Below, piece by piece: positions 42,509-50,921 of a DNA stretch of 64,000 nucleotides (position 1 is the stretch's first letter; every line of letters starts with the position of its first letter). The translations under genes and the position numbers were made by a program. The notes under the pieces are model-generated. The model saw only the letters and a list, made by a program, of their open reading frames with translations. It was not told the DNA's origin and searched no databases. The stretch lies in contig NC_134710.1 of NCBI RefSeq assembly GCF_043290135.1, positions 462,745,376-462,809,375 on the forward strand. Direction: 5' to 3'. Origin of the DNA: Rhipicephalus microplus (lineage: Eukaryota; Arthropoda; Arachnida; Ixodida; Ixodidae).

Positions 42509-45500
42509 TTAACGCGCATGAAACGGCTTGAGGCGTGCGACATGGACGACGTCAGGTCGCGATCGGCGTCGTTGAGAGTTCGTGATGCCGTCGGGGACAA
42601 CCTCGTAATCAAGTGGGCCGAGACGTCGAACCACCCTGTACGGTCCGAAGTACCGTCGCAGAAGCTTTTCACTTAGTCCACGTCGGCGTATCGGCGTCCA
42701 CACCCAAACACGTTCACCGGGCTGGTATTCCACGAAGCGTCGTCGAAGGTTGTAACGGTGGCTGTCGGTCGTCTGTTGATTCTTGATACGGAGCCGCGCA
42801 AGTTGTCGGGCTTCTTCGGCGCGATGAAGGTACTCGCTCACATCGAGGTTTTCTTCGTCGGTGACGTTGGGTAACATGGCATCGAGCGTCGTTGCCGGGA
42901 TCCTTCCGTAGACCAATTTGTATGGAGATATCTGCGTCGTCTCCTGCACCGCCGTGTTGTATGCGAAGGTCACATACGGAAGAATGGCATCCCACGTCTT
43001 GTGTTCGACATCGACGTACATTGACAGCATGTCGGCGATCGTCTTGTTAAGCCGCTCGGTGAGGCCGTTGGTCTGTGGGTGGTACGCTGTCGTGCGGCGG
43101 TGGTTTGTTTGGCTGTATGCCAAGATCGCTTGAGTTAAGTCGGCAGTGAATGCCGTTCCTCTGTCGGTGATAAGGACCTCCGGGGCACCGTGACGTAGGA
43201 CGATATTTTCGACGAAGAACTTAGCTACCTCGGATGCACTGCCTTTTGGCAGGGCTTTTGTCTCGGCGTAGCGGGTGAGGTAGTCGGTGGCTACCACAAT
43301 CCACTTGTTTCCGAAAGCCGACGTCGGGAACGGCCCCAATAGGTCCATACCAATCTGCTGGAAAGGTCGGCAAGGTGGATCAATTGGCTGCAGAAGTCCC
43401 GCTGGCCTTGTCGGCGGTGTCTTGCGTCGCTGACAGTCCCGGCATGTCCTCACATAACGAGTGACGTCGGTTGTAAGACGCGGCCAGTAGTACCTTTCTT
43501 GTATCCTCGCGAGCGTGCGAGAAACACCGAGGTGCCCTGCCGTCGGATCGTCGTGCAGGGCCTGCAGGAGTTCTGGTCGCAGAGCTGAAGGCACCACAAG
43601 GAGATACTTAGCCCGAAGCGGTGAAAAGTTTTTCTTTTGTAGAAGACCGTTTCGTAGAAAAAACGACGCAAGTGCGCGCTTGAATACCTTCGGGACTTCG
43701 GCGGTCCTGCCTTCGAGGTATTCTATTAGGGCCTTAAGTTCCGGGTCGGCCCGCTGTCGTTCAGCGAAGTCGTCGGTAGTTATCGTTCCCAAGAAGTAGT
43801 CGTCATCCGGGTCGTCGGGTGGTGGTTGGTCGACAGGCGCACGAGAGAGACAGTCGGCGTCGGAGTGTTTTTTGCCGGACTTGTAAATGACAGTAATGTC
43901 ATATTCTTGAAGTCTCAGGCTCCATCGTGCGAGGCGACCTGAAGGGTCCTTCAAAGTGGCTAGCCAACACAAGGCGTGGTGGTCGCTCACAACTTTGAAG
44001 GGCCTGCCGTAGAGGTATGGGCGAAATTTCGACGTAGCCCAGATGATGGCGAGGCACTCCTTTTCTGTTGTGGAATAATTTGCTTCTGCTTTGGATAGCG
44101 ATCGGCTGGCGTAACTAATAACCCTTTCAAGTCCGTCAGCCCTCTGCACAAGAACGGCGCCAAGACCTACGCTGCTTGCGTCAGTATGTATTTCTGTCTC
44201 GGCGAATTCGTCGAAATGGGCAAGTAACGGAGGCGTCTGGAGGCGATGTTTAAGCTCCTGGAAAGCGTGTTCCTGTGGCGTTTCCCACTTGAACTCCACG
44301 TCGGCCTTGGTAAGATTAGTGAGAGGATCGGCGATGCGGGCGAAGTTTTTCACGAACCGCCTATAATAGGCGCACAGACCCAGAAATCGGCGCACGGCTT
44401 TCTTGTCAGTGGGCGGCGGGAATTCGGCGATGGCGGCTGTTTTCCGTGGATCAGGACGAACTCCAGACTTGCTGATAACGTGCCCCAGAAACAAGAGCTC
44501 CTCATACGCGAATCTGCACTTTTCTGGCTTCAGTGTGAGTCCGGAAGTCTTGATGGCTTGAAGTACAGCTTCAAGGCGCCGAAGATGCTCGTCGAAACTC
44601 GAGGAAAACACGACGACGTCGTCCAAGTACACAAGGCAAGTCTGCCACTTCAATCCTGCCAGTACTGTATCCATAACGCGTTGAAACGTTGCAGGCGCTG
44701 AGCAAAGGCCGAAGGGCATCACCTTAAACTCGAAGAGGCCGTCCGGTGTTATAAACGCCGTCTTCTCTCGGTCTCTTTCGTCGACTTCGATTTGCCAATA
44801 GCCAGTCTTGAGGTCCACTGACGAAAAGTACTTGGCGTTATGGAGCCGATCAAGTGCGTCGTCTATTCGTGGGAGAGGATACACGTCCTTTCTTGTGATT
44901 TTGTTCAGGCGGCGATAATCGACGCAGAAACGTAGGGTCCCATCCTTTTTCTTCACTAACACCACGGGGGATGCCCATGGGCTCTTGGACGGCTGGATAA
45001 TATCATCCCGCAGCATTTCATCAACTTGTCTCTTGATGGCCTCACGTTCTCGCGTCGAAACCCTGTACGGACTCTGACGGAGTGGTCTGGCATTTTCTTC
45101 GGTTATAATGCGATGTTTCGTGATTGGGGTCTGCCGAATTTTCGATGACGACGAAAAGCAATCTTCGTATTGCAGGAGCAGAGCCTTGAGCTGTTCTTGC
45201 TTATCGTTCGGAAGTCTGGGATTGACGTCGAAAGCTATGGGAGGGGCTTGGTTCCTCTGAGCAGGTTCCGCAGAATCGGCGAGGGTGAAAGCGCTGGTGG
45301 CTTCGACAATTTCTTCGATGTATGCGACCGTTGTTCCTTTGTTCACATGTTTGTACTCATTGCTGAAATTTGTGAGCATAACCGTTGCTTTGCCTCCCCG
45401 CAACTCTGCAATTCCTCTTGCGACGCAAATATTTCGGGTGACCAACAGATGCTGACTGCCTTCAACGACGCCTTCGAAGTCAGGTGATTCAGGAGCGCCG

Positions 45501-46123
45501 ACTGAAATAATGACGCTTGAGCGAGGCGGAATGGTGACTTGTTCTTCCAGCACATTCAAGGCATGGTGTCCAGACGGCGTGCGCGGCGGTAGTGCTTCTT
45601 CTGTGGATAACGTTATCGACTTTGTTTTTAGGTTGATGACAGCATCATGGAGGCATAAGAAGTCCATGCCCAGGATGACATCTCTCGAGCAACGTTGTAG
45701 GACTACGAAGTCTGTAGGATAAATACGGCCGTTAATGGTGACTCTCGCTGTGCAGATTCCTGTAGGCGTTTCGAGATGACCTCCGGCTGTGCGGATTTCA
45801 GGGCCTTTCCAAGCTGTCCTAACTTTCTTTAACTTCGCGGCGAACGACCCACTGATGACAGAATAGTCGGCTCCAGTATCGACGAGAGCAGTCACACTGT
45901 GGCCGTCGATAAGAACGTCGAGGTCGCTAATTCGCCGTCTCGCATTACAGTTAGGGCGTGGCGTCGGGTCACGGCTGCGTCGGCTTGTTCCACTGCTTCC
46001 CTGTTGCGTCGTCCGGCCACCTTCGGTAAGTGAGCTTTCGCCGTCAGGGCTTTGCCTGTTTGGCGTTGTGTTCGGAAAGCTCCGTCGCGGCGTCGTCGTC
46101 GTCGGAGGATCTTCGGTAGTTCG
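42509..46123 (-). CDS. Gypsy Pol polyprotein (protease, RT, RNase H, integrase)
   Basis: The frame is open from 46123 (after a TGA at 46124-46126) to the stop near 42509; there is no early ATG. Counting from the GTG at 45895: the protease motif DTGA is at residues 6-9, the RT has YLDD at 423-426, and the RNase H shows TDAS at 571-574 and the SDHHALCWL region. The integrase has its HHCC zinc site (His781, His788, Cys818, Cys821) and a D-D-35-E triad (Asp851, Asp911, Glu947), then a GPY motif at 1084-1086. All catalytic residues are present. Pol lies in the -1 frame relative to gag and must be expressed by recoding or another route. No chromodomain is seen after the GPY motif. Confidence 0.9.
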   Translation of the reverse strand, partial: RTTEDPPTTTTPRRSFPNTTPNRQSPDGESSLTEGGRTTQQGSSGTSRRSRDPTPRPNCNARRRISDLDVLIDGHSVTALVDTGADYSVISGSFAAKLKKVRTAWKGPEIRTAGGHLETPTGICTARVTINGRIYPTDFVVLQRCSRDVILGMDFLCLHDAVINLKTKSITLSTEEALPPRTPSGHHALNVLEEQVTIPPRSSVIISVGAPESPDFEGVVEGSQHLLVTRNICVARGIAELRGGKATVMLTNFSNEYKHVNKGTTVAYIEEIVEATSAFTLADSAEPAQRNQAPPIAFDVNPRLPNDKQEQLKALLLQYEDCFSSSSKIRQTPITKHRIITEENARPLRQSPYRVSTREREAIKRQVDEMLRDDIIQPSKSPWASPVVLVKKKDGTLRFCVDYRRLNKITRKDVYPLPRIDDALDRLHNAKYFSSVDLKTGYWQIEVDERDREKTAFITPDGLFEFKVMPFGLCSAPATFQRVMDTVLAGLKWQTCLVYLDDVVVFSSSFDEHLRRLEAVLQAIKTSGLTLKPEKCRFAYEELLFLGHVISKSGVRPDPRKTAAIAEFPPPTDKKAVRRFLGLCAYYRRFVKNFARIADPLTNLTKADVEFKWETPQEHAFQELKHRLQTPPLLAHFDEFAETEIHTDASSVGLGAVLVQRADGLERVISYASRSLSKAEANYSTTEKECLAIIWATSKFRPYLYGRPFKVVSDHHALCWLATLKDPSGRLARWSLRLQEYDITVIYKSGKKHSDADCLSRAPVDQPPPDDPDDDYFLGTITTDDFAERQRADPELKALIEYLEGRTAEVPKVFKRALASFFLRNGLLQKKNFSPLRAKYLLVVPSALRPELLQALHDDPTAGHLGVSRTLARIQERYYWPRLTTDVTRYVRTCRDCQRRKTPPTRPAGLLQPIDPPCRPFQQIGMDLLGPFPTSAFGNKWIVVATDYLTRYAETKALPKGSASEVAKFFVENIVLRHGAPEVLITDRGTAFTADLTQAILAYSQTNHRRTTAYHPQTNGLTERLNKTIADMLSMYVDVEHKTWDAILPYVTFAYNTAVQETTQISPYKLVYGRIPATTLDAMLPNVTDEENLDVSEYLHRAEEARQLARLRIKNQQTTDSHRYNLRRRFVEYQPGERVWVWTPIRRRGLSEKLLRRYFGPYRVVRRLGPLDYEVVPDGITNSQRRRSRPDVVHVARLKPFHAR

Positions 46124-46158
46124 TCACACAGCAACCGCACCTCCACCGGTTGCTGCCC

Positions 46159-47523
46159 TTAGTTTCCCGGATACGGGCTAGGAGACCGGCCCCGCGTTGG
46201 GCCAGAGTACTGTCGGTGGTGCGGTGACGTGCGGTGGCTGGGCGACGGCGAACGCGAAGGGCTTCGTGGTGTCCACCGAGTTCCTGTCAGGTAGTCGGCG
46301 ATGTCGCGTGGTCGTTCTCCTGGCTGTGGACGCGGTGCGTTGACGGCGAAGCCACGCAGTCCCATCTGTCGGTACTGGCAACGGCGGTATGTGTGTCCGG
46401 CCTCGCCGCAGTGGTAGCAGAGCGGGCGATGGTCAGGGGTGCGCCAGACGTCAGTCTTCCTCGGTGCACTGCGCTGGGCCGCTGGCGAACGGTATGACGT
46501 CGGTTGGGGTGGTGGCGGCGGTGGCGTCTGTCGACGGAAATGCGATGGGGCGGCGTTTTGGCGTGGACGGGGAGGAGCGTTGTGGCGCAGTGCAGCGGCG
46601 TAGCTCATAGCTTCCGGCTCGGGCAGCGGTGCGTGGGGAATTTGAAGCGATTGCCGAACTTGTTCTCGCACAATGTCGGCGATCGAATCCACTTGAGGCT
46701 GCGCCGAAGGCAACAGCTTGCGCAGCTCTTCCCGCACGATCGCTCGGATCGTTTCACGCAGGTCTCCGTAGTTACTGACTTGAGCAGCAGCGCAGTCTGC
46801 AGTCAGTCGACGATTAAACTGTCTGGTGCGCATGTCCAGGGTCTTTTCAATAGTGGTCGCTTCGGCTACGAATTCTTGGACGGTTTTCGGTGGGTTTCTC
46901 ATCAGCCCCGCGAAGAGCTCCTGTTTGACCCCTCGCATGAGGAAACGAACTTTCTTTTCCTCAGGCATGTCTGGGTTAGCGTGACGAAATAGGCGGGTCA
47001 TCTCCTCTGTGAAAATTCCAACCTTTTCGTTTGGTAGCTGAACCCGGGTCTCGAGTAGAGCAGCGGCCCTCTCTTTGCGAGCGACGCTTGCGAACGTTTG
47101 AAGAAATGCGCCGCAGAAGACATCCCACGTTCGGAGCGTGGACTCCCGATTCTCTAGCCAGGTCCTTGCAGTGTCTTCCAGGTAGAAGTACACACGACGG
47201 AGCTTTTCTTCATTGTCCCAGTGGTTGAGGGCGGCCACACGGTCGTATGTTTCTAGCCAGGTTTCCGGGTCTTCGAACGATGACCCATGGAAAATTGGTG
47301 GTTCCCTGGGTTGATGCATGACCATCGTGGGCTTGGACGCTGCAGTTGTCATTGTCGCTGCAGTCGTGGTCATGGCTTTGGTCTTCCGCGGCTTGTCGTG
47401 TAGAAGCCCGTACTCCGGTGGTAGCCCTTGCTGTCGTCGGCTTGTTCGCTGCTCCTGGTTGGCGTCGGTGTCTTCTCCGCGACGTGGGCTGGGTTCACGG
47501 CTTGACGGGGGCGTCCGGTACAT
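46159..47523 (-). CDS. Gypsy Gag protein
   Basis: 454 codons from the first ATG after the LTR (47521-47523) to TAA at 46159-46161. The middle (roughly residues 75-235) has the Retrotrans_gag layout, with TWLETYDRVAAL, ARTWLENRE and FTEEMTRLFRHANPD. A CCHC knuckle CYHCGEAGHTYRRC at about 369-382 binds RNA. Pro-rich stretches flank the knuckle, and the C-terminus is Arg/Ser/Pro-rich. The frame also stays open for about 88 codons after the TAA, overlapping the start of the pol frame. Gag forms the particle in which reverse transcription takes place. Confidence 0.9.
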   Translation of the reverse strand: MYRTPPSSREPSPRRGEDTDANQEQRTSRRQQGLPPEYGLLHDKPRKTKAMTTTAATMTTAASKPTMVMHQPREPPIFHGSSFEDPETWLETYDRVAALNHWDNEEKLRRVYFYLEDTARTWLENRESTLRTWDVFCGAFLQTFASVARKERAAALLETRVQLPNEKVGIFTEEMTRLFRHANPDMPEEKKVRFLMRGVKQELFAGLMRNPPKTVQEFVAEATTIEKTLDMRTRQFNRRLTADCAAAQVSNYGDLRETIRAIVREELRKLLPSAQPQVDSIADIVREQVRQSLQIPHAPLPEPEAMSYAAALRHNAPPRPRQNAAPSHFRRQTPPPPPPQPTSYRSPAAQRSAPRKTDVWRTPDHRPLCYHCGEAGHTYRRCQYRQMGLRGFAVNAPRPQPGERPRDIADYLTGTRWTPRSPSRSPSPSHRTSPHHRQYSGPTRGRSPSPYPGN

Positions 47524-47532
47524 GAACGAAGC

Positions 47533-47547
47533 AGCACCTCCACCAAA
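47533..47547 (-). promoter_or_regulatory. Primer-binding-like site
   Basis: Directly after the 5' LTR the minus strand reads TTTGGTGGAGGTGCTGC. The TGG start fits a tRNA 3' CCA end, two bases in from the LTR. I cannot name the tRNA. Confidence 0.5.
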
Positions 47548-47954
47548 TGTCACGGGGTCGTGACGTGGCCGAAGACAGGAGACTTCTTGTTGGAATTTAA
47601 CTGTTTATTTGGGCGAACCTGTGCCCGGTAAACAGAAAGTCCAATTACAGCAGCAGTCTCGCACAGATAGCAGTCTCAAACTGATAGCGGCGAACGGAGC
47701 GTCGGCCTTCGATCAACAACTGACAAGCGGCGAAGCGCGTCGGCATTTATACTCCCGCCGTCGAATGTTCTAGTGCTATCGCTGGCGGCGGCGTGCGTTC
47801 CAGAACAATCTGTACCATTCGCACAGTGGGCGTGATCTTATCGAAATGATCTACTACAGTCCGGAACCCTCTAGAAAACTGCAGGCGCGGTTTGCGCTGA
47901 GAATCGTGTGGTATTTTGGGACGATAACAAAAACTTGGGAAAGGGAACGTGGCA
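47548..47954 (-). repeat. 5' LTR of the Gypsy element
   Basis: 407 bp, matching 41973-42379 by eye throughout. TATA at 47745-47751 in element orientation. Confidence 0.95.
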
Positions 47955-47961
47955 ATATACA

Positions 47962-48205
47962 CGCCCCGCTGCGGTGGTCTAGTGGCTAAGGTACTCGGCT
48001 GCTGACCCGCAGGTCGCGGAATCAAATCTCGGCTGTAGTGGCTGCATTTCCGATGGATGCGGAAATGTTGTAGGCCCGCGTGCTCAGATTTGGGTGCACG
48101 TTGAAGAAGCCCAGGTGGTCGAAATTTCCGGAGCCCTTCACTACTGCGTCTCTCATAATCATATGGTGGTTTTAAGATGTTAAACCCCACAAATTAATTA
48201 TCAAA
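47962..48205 (+). mobile_element. tRNA-derived SINE, Ruka-like, next to the Gypsy element
   Basis: Head CGCGGTGGTCTAGTGGCTAAGG-type with ACCCGCAGGTCGCGGAATC, body GATGGATGCGGAAATGTTG and CCCAGGTGGTCGAAATTTCC, end GGTTTTAAGATGTTAAACCCC. It begins 7 bp beyond the Gypsy 5' LTR end. Confidence 0.85.
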
Positions 48206-48237
48206 TCAAGCTTTAACCATAAAAGACAATTACTCAC

Positions 48238-48312
48238 GTGCTCAGTATCGTCCGTTCTCGCGCACACGTGCCACATGAGCACCAGCAAAACAAACGCCCA
48301 CACAGGTCCCAT
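48238..48312 (-). CDS. Putative first exon encoding a signal peptide
   Basis: ATG at 48310-48312 opens MGPVWAFVLLVLMWHVCARTD, a short N-region, a strong hydrophobic core and an Ala-Arg junction that looks like a signal-peptidase site after VCA. After residue 25 (His) the sequence runs into GTGAGTAA, a good phase-0 splice donor at 48237. A TATA box lies about 135 bp upstream. This is the usual first-exon layout of tick secreted proteins, but the mature part is not identified; later exons should lie at lower coordinates on this strand, beyond the Gypsy element. Confidence 0.5.
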
Positions 48313-48445
48313 ATGTGGTTAGCTGCATCATCCGCGAGTGAAGTTGCAACCGATGCTACGCCGGCTAGTGCCTTGCGGAAGTCTGGATGTCAGTCACGTC
48401 GCTAATGATCAGGTGTGACCTCAATAAACCACTTATTGCCCTTCC

Positions 48446-48451
48446 TATATA
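48446..48451 (-). promoter_or_regulatory. TATA box for the signal-peptide exon
   Basis: GCTGTATATAGGAAGG on the minus strand. Transcription would start about 25-30 bp downstream (near 48420), giving a 5' UTR of roughly 110 nt before the ATG at 48312. Confidence 0.45.
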
Positions 48452-48499
48452 CAGCTACGTCAGTGTTGGTGCGCTTGTGATGGGAGTAGATAGGAAGAA

Positions 48500-48869
48500 T
48501 AAGAATTTAGGTACACCTTAGAAGTAAGATCAAATACATTTTAAAAGTTTGGTGTGTCTGGCCTTTCTGTAGAGTGTCCTCAAATACAGAAGTAGCACGC
48601 AACAGTCTTTGTACATCCTCGATATTTGATGGCACCACCCTTTAATTAAAAAAGGGGGACAGGTTCATCAAGTTTGGAACAGAAGATAGGCGAATTTGCA
48701 CTTTGAATAACAACCGGCAAACTTGCTAAGCTTATTGGGAACACATTATAAATATATACGCTGTGGCTCTTCACGCAATAGCACGAGTTATTGTCAGTGA
48801 AAAAGGCTACAGTAATACAAACAAAAATATGAACAACATCCTGCATGTGCCTTCAAAGGTGGAGAAAAA
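48500..48869. other. Unassigned sequence
   Basis: No feature recognised. Confidence 0.45.
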
Positions 48870-49184
48870 GGTTTTCTCAAAAAGTTCACGCTTAAATACA
48901 TGCCCCATGCACCACCATGTGCTCGCCTCGATTACGTAGAAGGGCCGAACTTTGAGCTTGAATTCAGCGGAGCAGAGATAAGAGCACTTTTAAATAAACT
49001 AAATACGTAAACGTCGGCACCTGGCCCTGATGCCATGACTAAGAAAACATTACGAACCGAAGACGATAAGTACATCGGCAAAGTCCCAGACTTTATCAAT
49101 AATGCTGATGACAAGGCCACCAACCGCAGCAATTTAAAACGGCGAAAGTCGTTCTTATACCCAAGCCTGGCAAGCACTTACGGC
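48870..49184 (+). pseudogene. LINE T: start of reverse transcriptase
   Basis: Frames read ARLDYVEGPNFELEFSGAEI, RALLNKLNT, a stop, then TSAPGPDAMTKKTLRTEDDK. The SAPGPDG(I/M)xxKxLR signature opens LINE RT domains. It ends at the copy C insertion. Confidence 0.65.
49173..49184. repeat. Left TSD of copy C
   Basis: AGCACTTACGGC; the partner AGCGCTTACGGC is at 54963-54974 (one mismatch). Confidence 0.75.
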
Positions 49185-49750
49185 GTAGCGACACCATGGA
49201 CCCGAGCTGACGGGGGAGTTCGGCTCCCTCCCAAGCCTAGCCGTGCGTGACTGAGCCGTGTCCGAAAAAAACGGATTCTGGGTATTGAGTTGATGCTGGG
49301 TGCTTGAACCTCTATGGCCCCCCGGCAGAGGCAACACACCCCTTTGGCCCCGGCTTCACGTAGACGGCACCCCTGTGCTGACCCACCCAGGGGAAATCGG
49401 CAGTCGCCTTTTCCTATCTCTCTCTCCCTACATCTTCGTCTCTATCTCTCACTATTTATCTGTTCTGTCTTCTACTCTCTTCTGCTTACTTCCGAACTTC
49501 CTGGCGGCTAGGGTTAACCCTGTGCAAATAGCCTACCTTGGTCTAGGCGCATTGGGTTATAGTTGCGTTGTACGGCTGGCGTCTGCAGGTTTTAGCATCC
49601 ACAAACTTGTAGCGTCCCCTCGTAGGGTTCCGTGGTGGTTGGCCGCCAACGCTTCTGAAGAAAATTAAACTGGCATGCATAGAGCGTTTCCCTTATTGAG
49701 TGATCGTACCGCCCTAAAGTGCGTACGCACCAAAGACTTAGGATTTTCAA
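49185..49750 (+). promoter_or_regulatory. 5' UTR of copy C
   Basis: Matches the copy A leader: GACGGGGGAGTTCGGCTCCC, CACCCCTGTGCTGACCCACC, a pyrimidine tract at 49410-49490, TCCTGGCGGCTAGGGTTAACC and TTGTAGCGTCCCCTCGTAGG. Confidence 0.7.
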
Positions 49751-49796
49751 CCGATCAAATGAAAACTTGCCCCATTTTCATGTTATACATAGTGAA

Positions 49797-50632
49797 ATGA
49801 GTGGCAAACAAGCCAGAACTGTATCCCCCACTGTAGTAGCCAGATGTCTCACAGAAACTCTTGCAGCTGGGTACAAAGTTACCAAAATAGCCAGCGGAGA
49901 CCTCCTCCTAGAAGTTCGAGAAAAAGAACAGTTTGAGAAGCTACAGAATCTTTCAACTTTTGGTGGCACTCCGATCACTGTAACATCACACAGATCAATG
50001 AACACCACTCGTGGAGTGGCATCTTATACTGATATGCTCGGCCTGACCAAAGAGGAACTTCTGGAGGGCGGGAAGAGTCAGAATGTGCCAATTGTACAAA
50101 GGATCATCACCAGAAGAGACAACAAGCAAACACCAACAAAACAGCTTATACTCACATTCGCCTCTCGTGAACTGCCAGAAAGCATTCAAACTGGGTACAC
50201 GAAGACGTCGATCAGACCATACATACCTAACCCACGTCGTTGTTTTAAATTCCAGAGGTATGGCCACGGCCCACAAAGCTGTCGTGGTCACCAAACTTGC
50301 GCACAATGTGGAGTGTCAGGCCACAACTCTGACAACTCTGAAGAACCATCACACTGTGTGAACTGTGGCGGAAATCATGCCGCATACTCACGGTCTTGTT
50401 CATATTCGAAAAAAAAGAAATCATCACATTGAAAATTAAGGAAAATATCACATTCAAAGAAGCAAGACGAAGAGTGTCCCTATTTTACGGCGCTACATAT
50501 GCTGATGCGGCGCGTCAGGGGGCAACGCCGCACCAGCCCTCGCCACTCCTTCGGCCAGCGACGAGCGAGCCGTCAGCTGTAGCACCTGCCCCCAAGGTGG
50601 CAGCAGTTCAGTCTACTCCGTCACCTAGCTAA
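49797..50632 (+). pseudogene. ORF1 (Gag-like, three CCHC knuckles) of copy C
   Basis: From ATG 49797 the frame is open to 50432: N-terminal region with VVARCLTETLAAGYKVTKIA, a central RRM-like part (PITVTSHRSMNTTRGVASYT), then three knuckles. Knuckle 1 is CFKFQRYGHGPQSC (second Cys changed to Phe), knuckle 2 is CAQCGVSGHNSDNS (last Cys to Ser), knuckle 3 is CVNCGGNHAAYSRSC. A frameshift at an A8 run (about 50408) moves reading to the 50396-50632 frame, which continues KENITFKEARRRVS and ends in a Pro/Ala-rich tail. ORF1 protein binds the element RNA. The two lost Cys and the frameshift mark decay. Confidence 0.75.
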
Positions 50633-50921
50633 CTGAGGCCGGAGACTCCAGGGTCCTCTGGTCTCAAGGCCTCTTCTCACCAGGCGAGGCCTTCAATCCG
50701 AACCACCAGCTCGCATGTGCGGGCACCCAGTGCCTCTGAGGAGGCAATGGATACAACGGTACCCTTGGTACCGAAAGAGCGGAGTGGCTTCTTGGAGCGC
50801 ACCAACAAAAATCAAAAACCAATAACGGGGCCGGACGACTGCCCTGTCACTTGAAATAACAAGTTCACTCCAACAGAGAATACTCTCTGTACACACAGCA
50901 GCATCTCTTTTTTTTATTATG

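Larger units (their letters stand above)
41973..47954 (-). mobile_element. Gypsy (Metaviridae-type) LTR retrotransposon, complete
   Basis: A 5.98-kb element in minus orientation. Two 407-bp LTRs match by eye over their full length, start TG and end CA, and are flanked by the 4-bp repeat ATAT (41969-41972 and 47955-47958). A primer-binding-like site, gag, pol with protease, RT, RNase H and integrase, and a polypurine tract are all present in order. There is no env. The pol order (RT before integrase) and the GPY motif after integrase place it in Gypsy/Metaviridae. The matching LTRs imply a recent insertion. Confidence 0.95.

Noticed and set aside
45892..46146. Separate small basic protein between gag and pol
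   Set aside because: Arg-rich frame overlapping the open start of pol; composition fits a shadow of the pol frame better than a real protein, though it matters for the junction question.
43515..47563. Plus-strand frames across the Gypsy element
   Set aside because: Antisense shadows of gag and pol, open because of GC-rich codon use.
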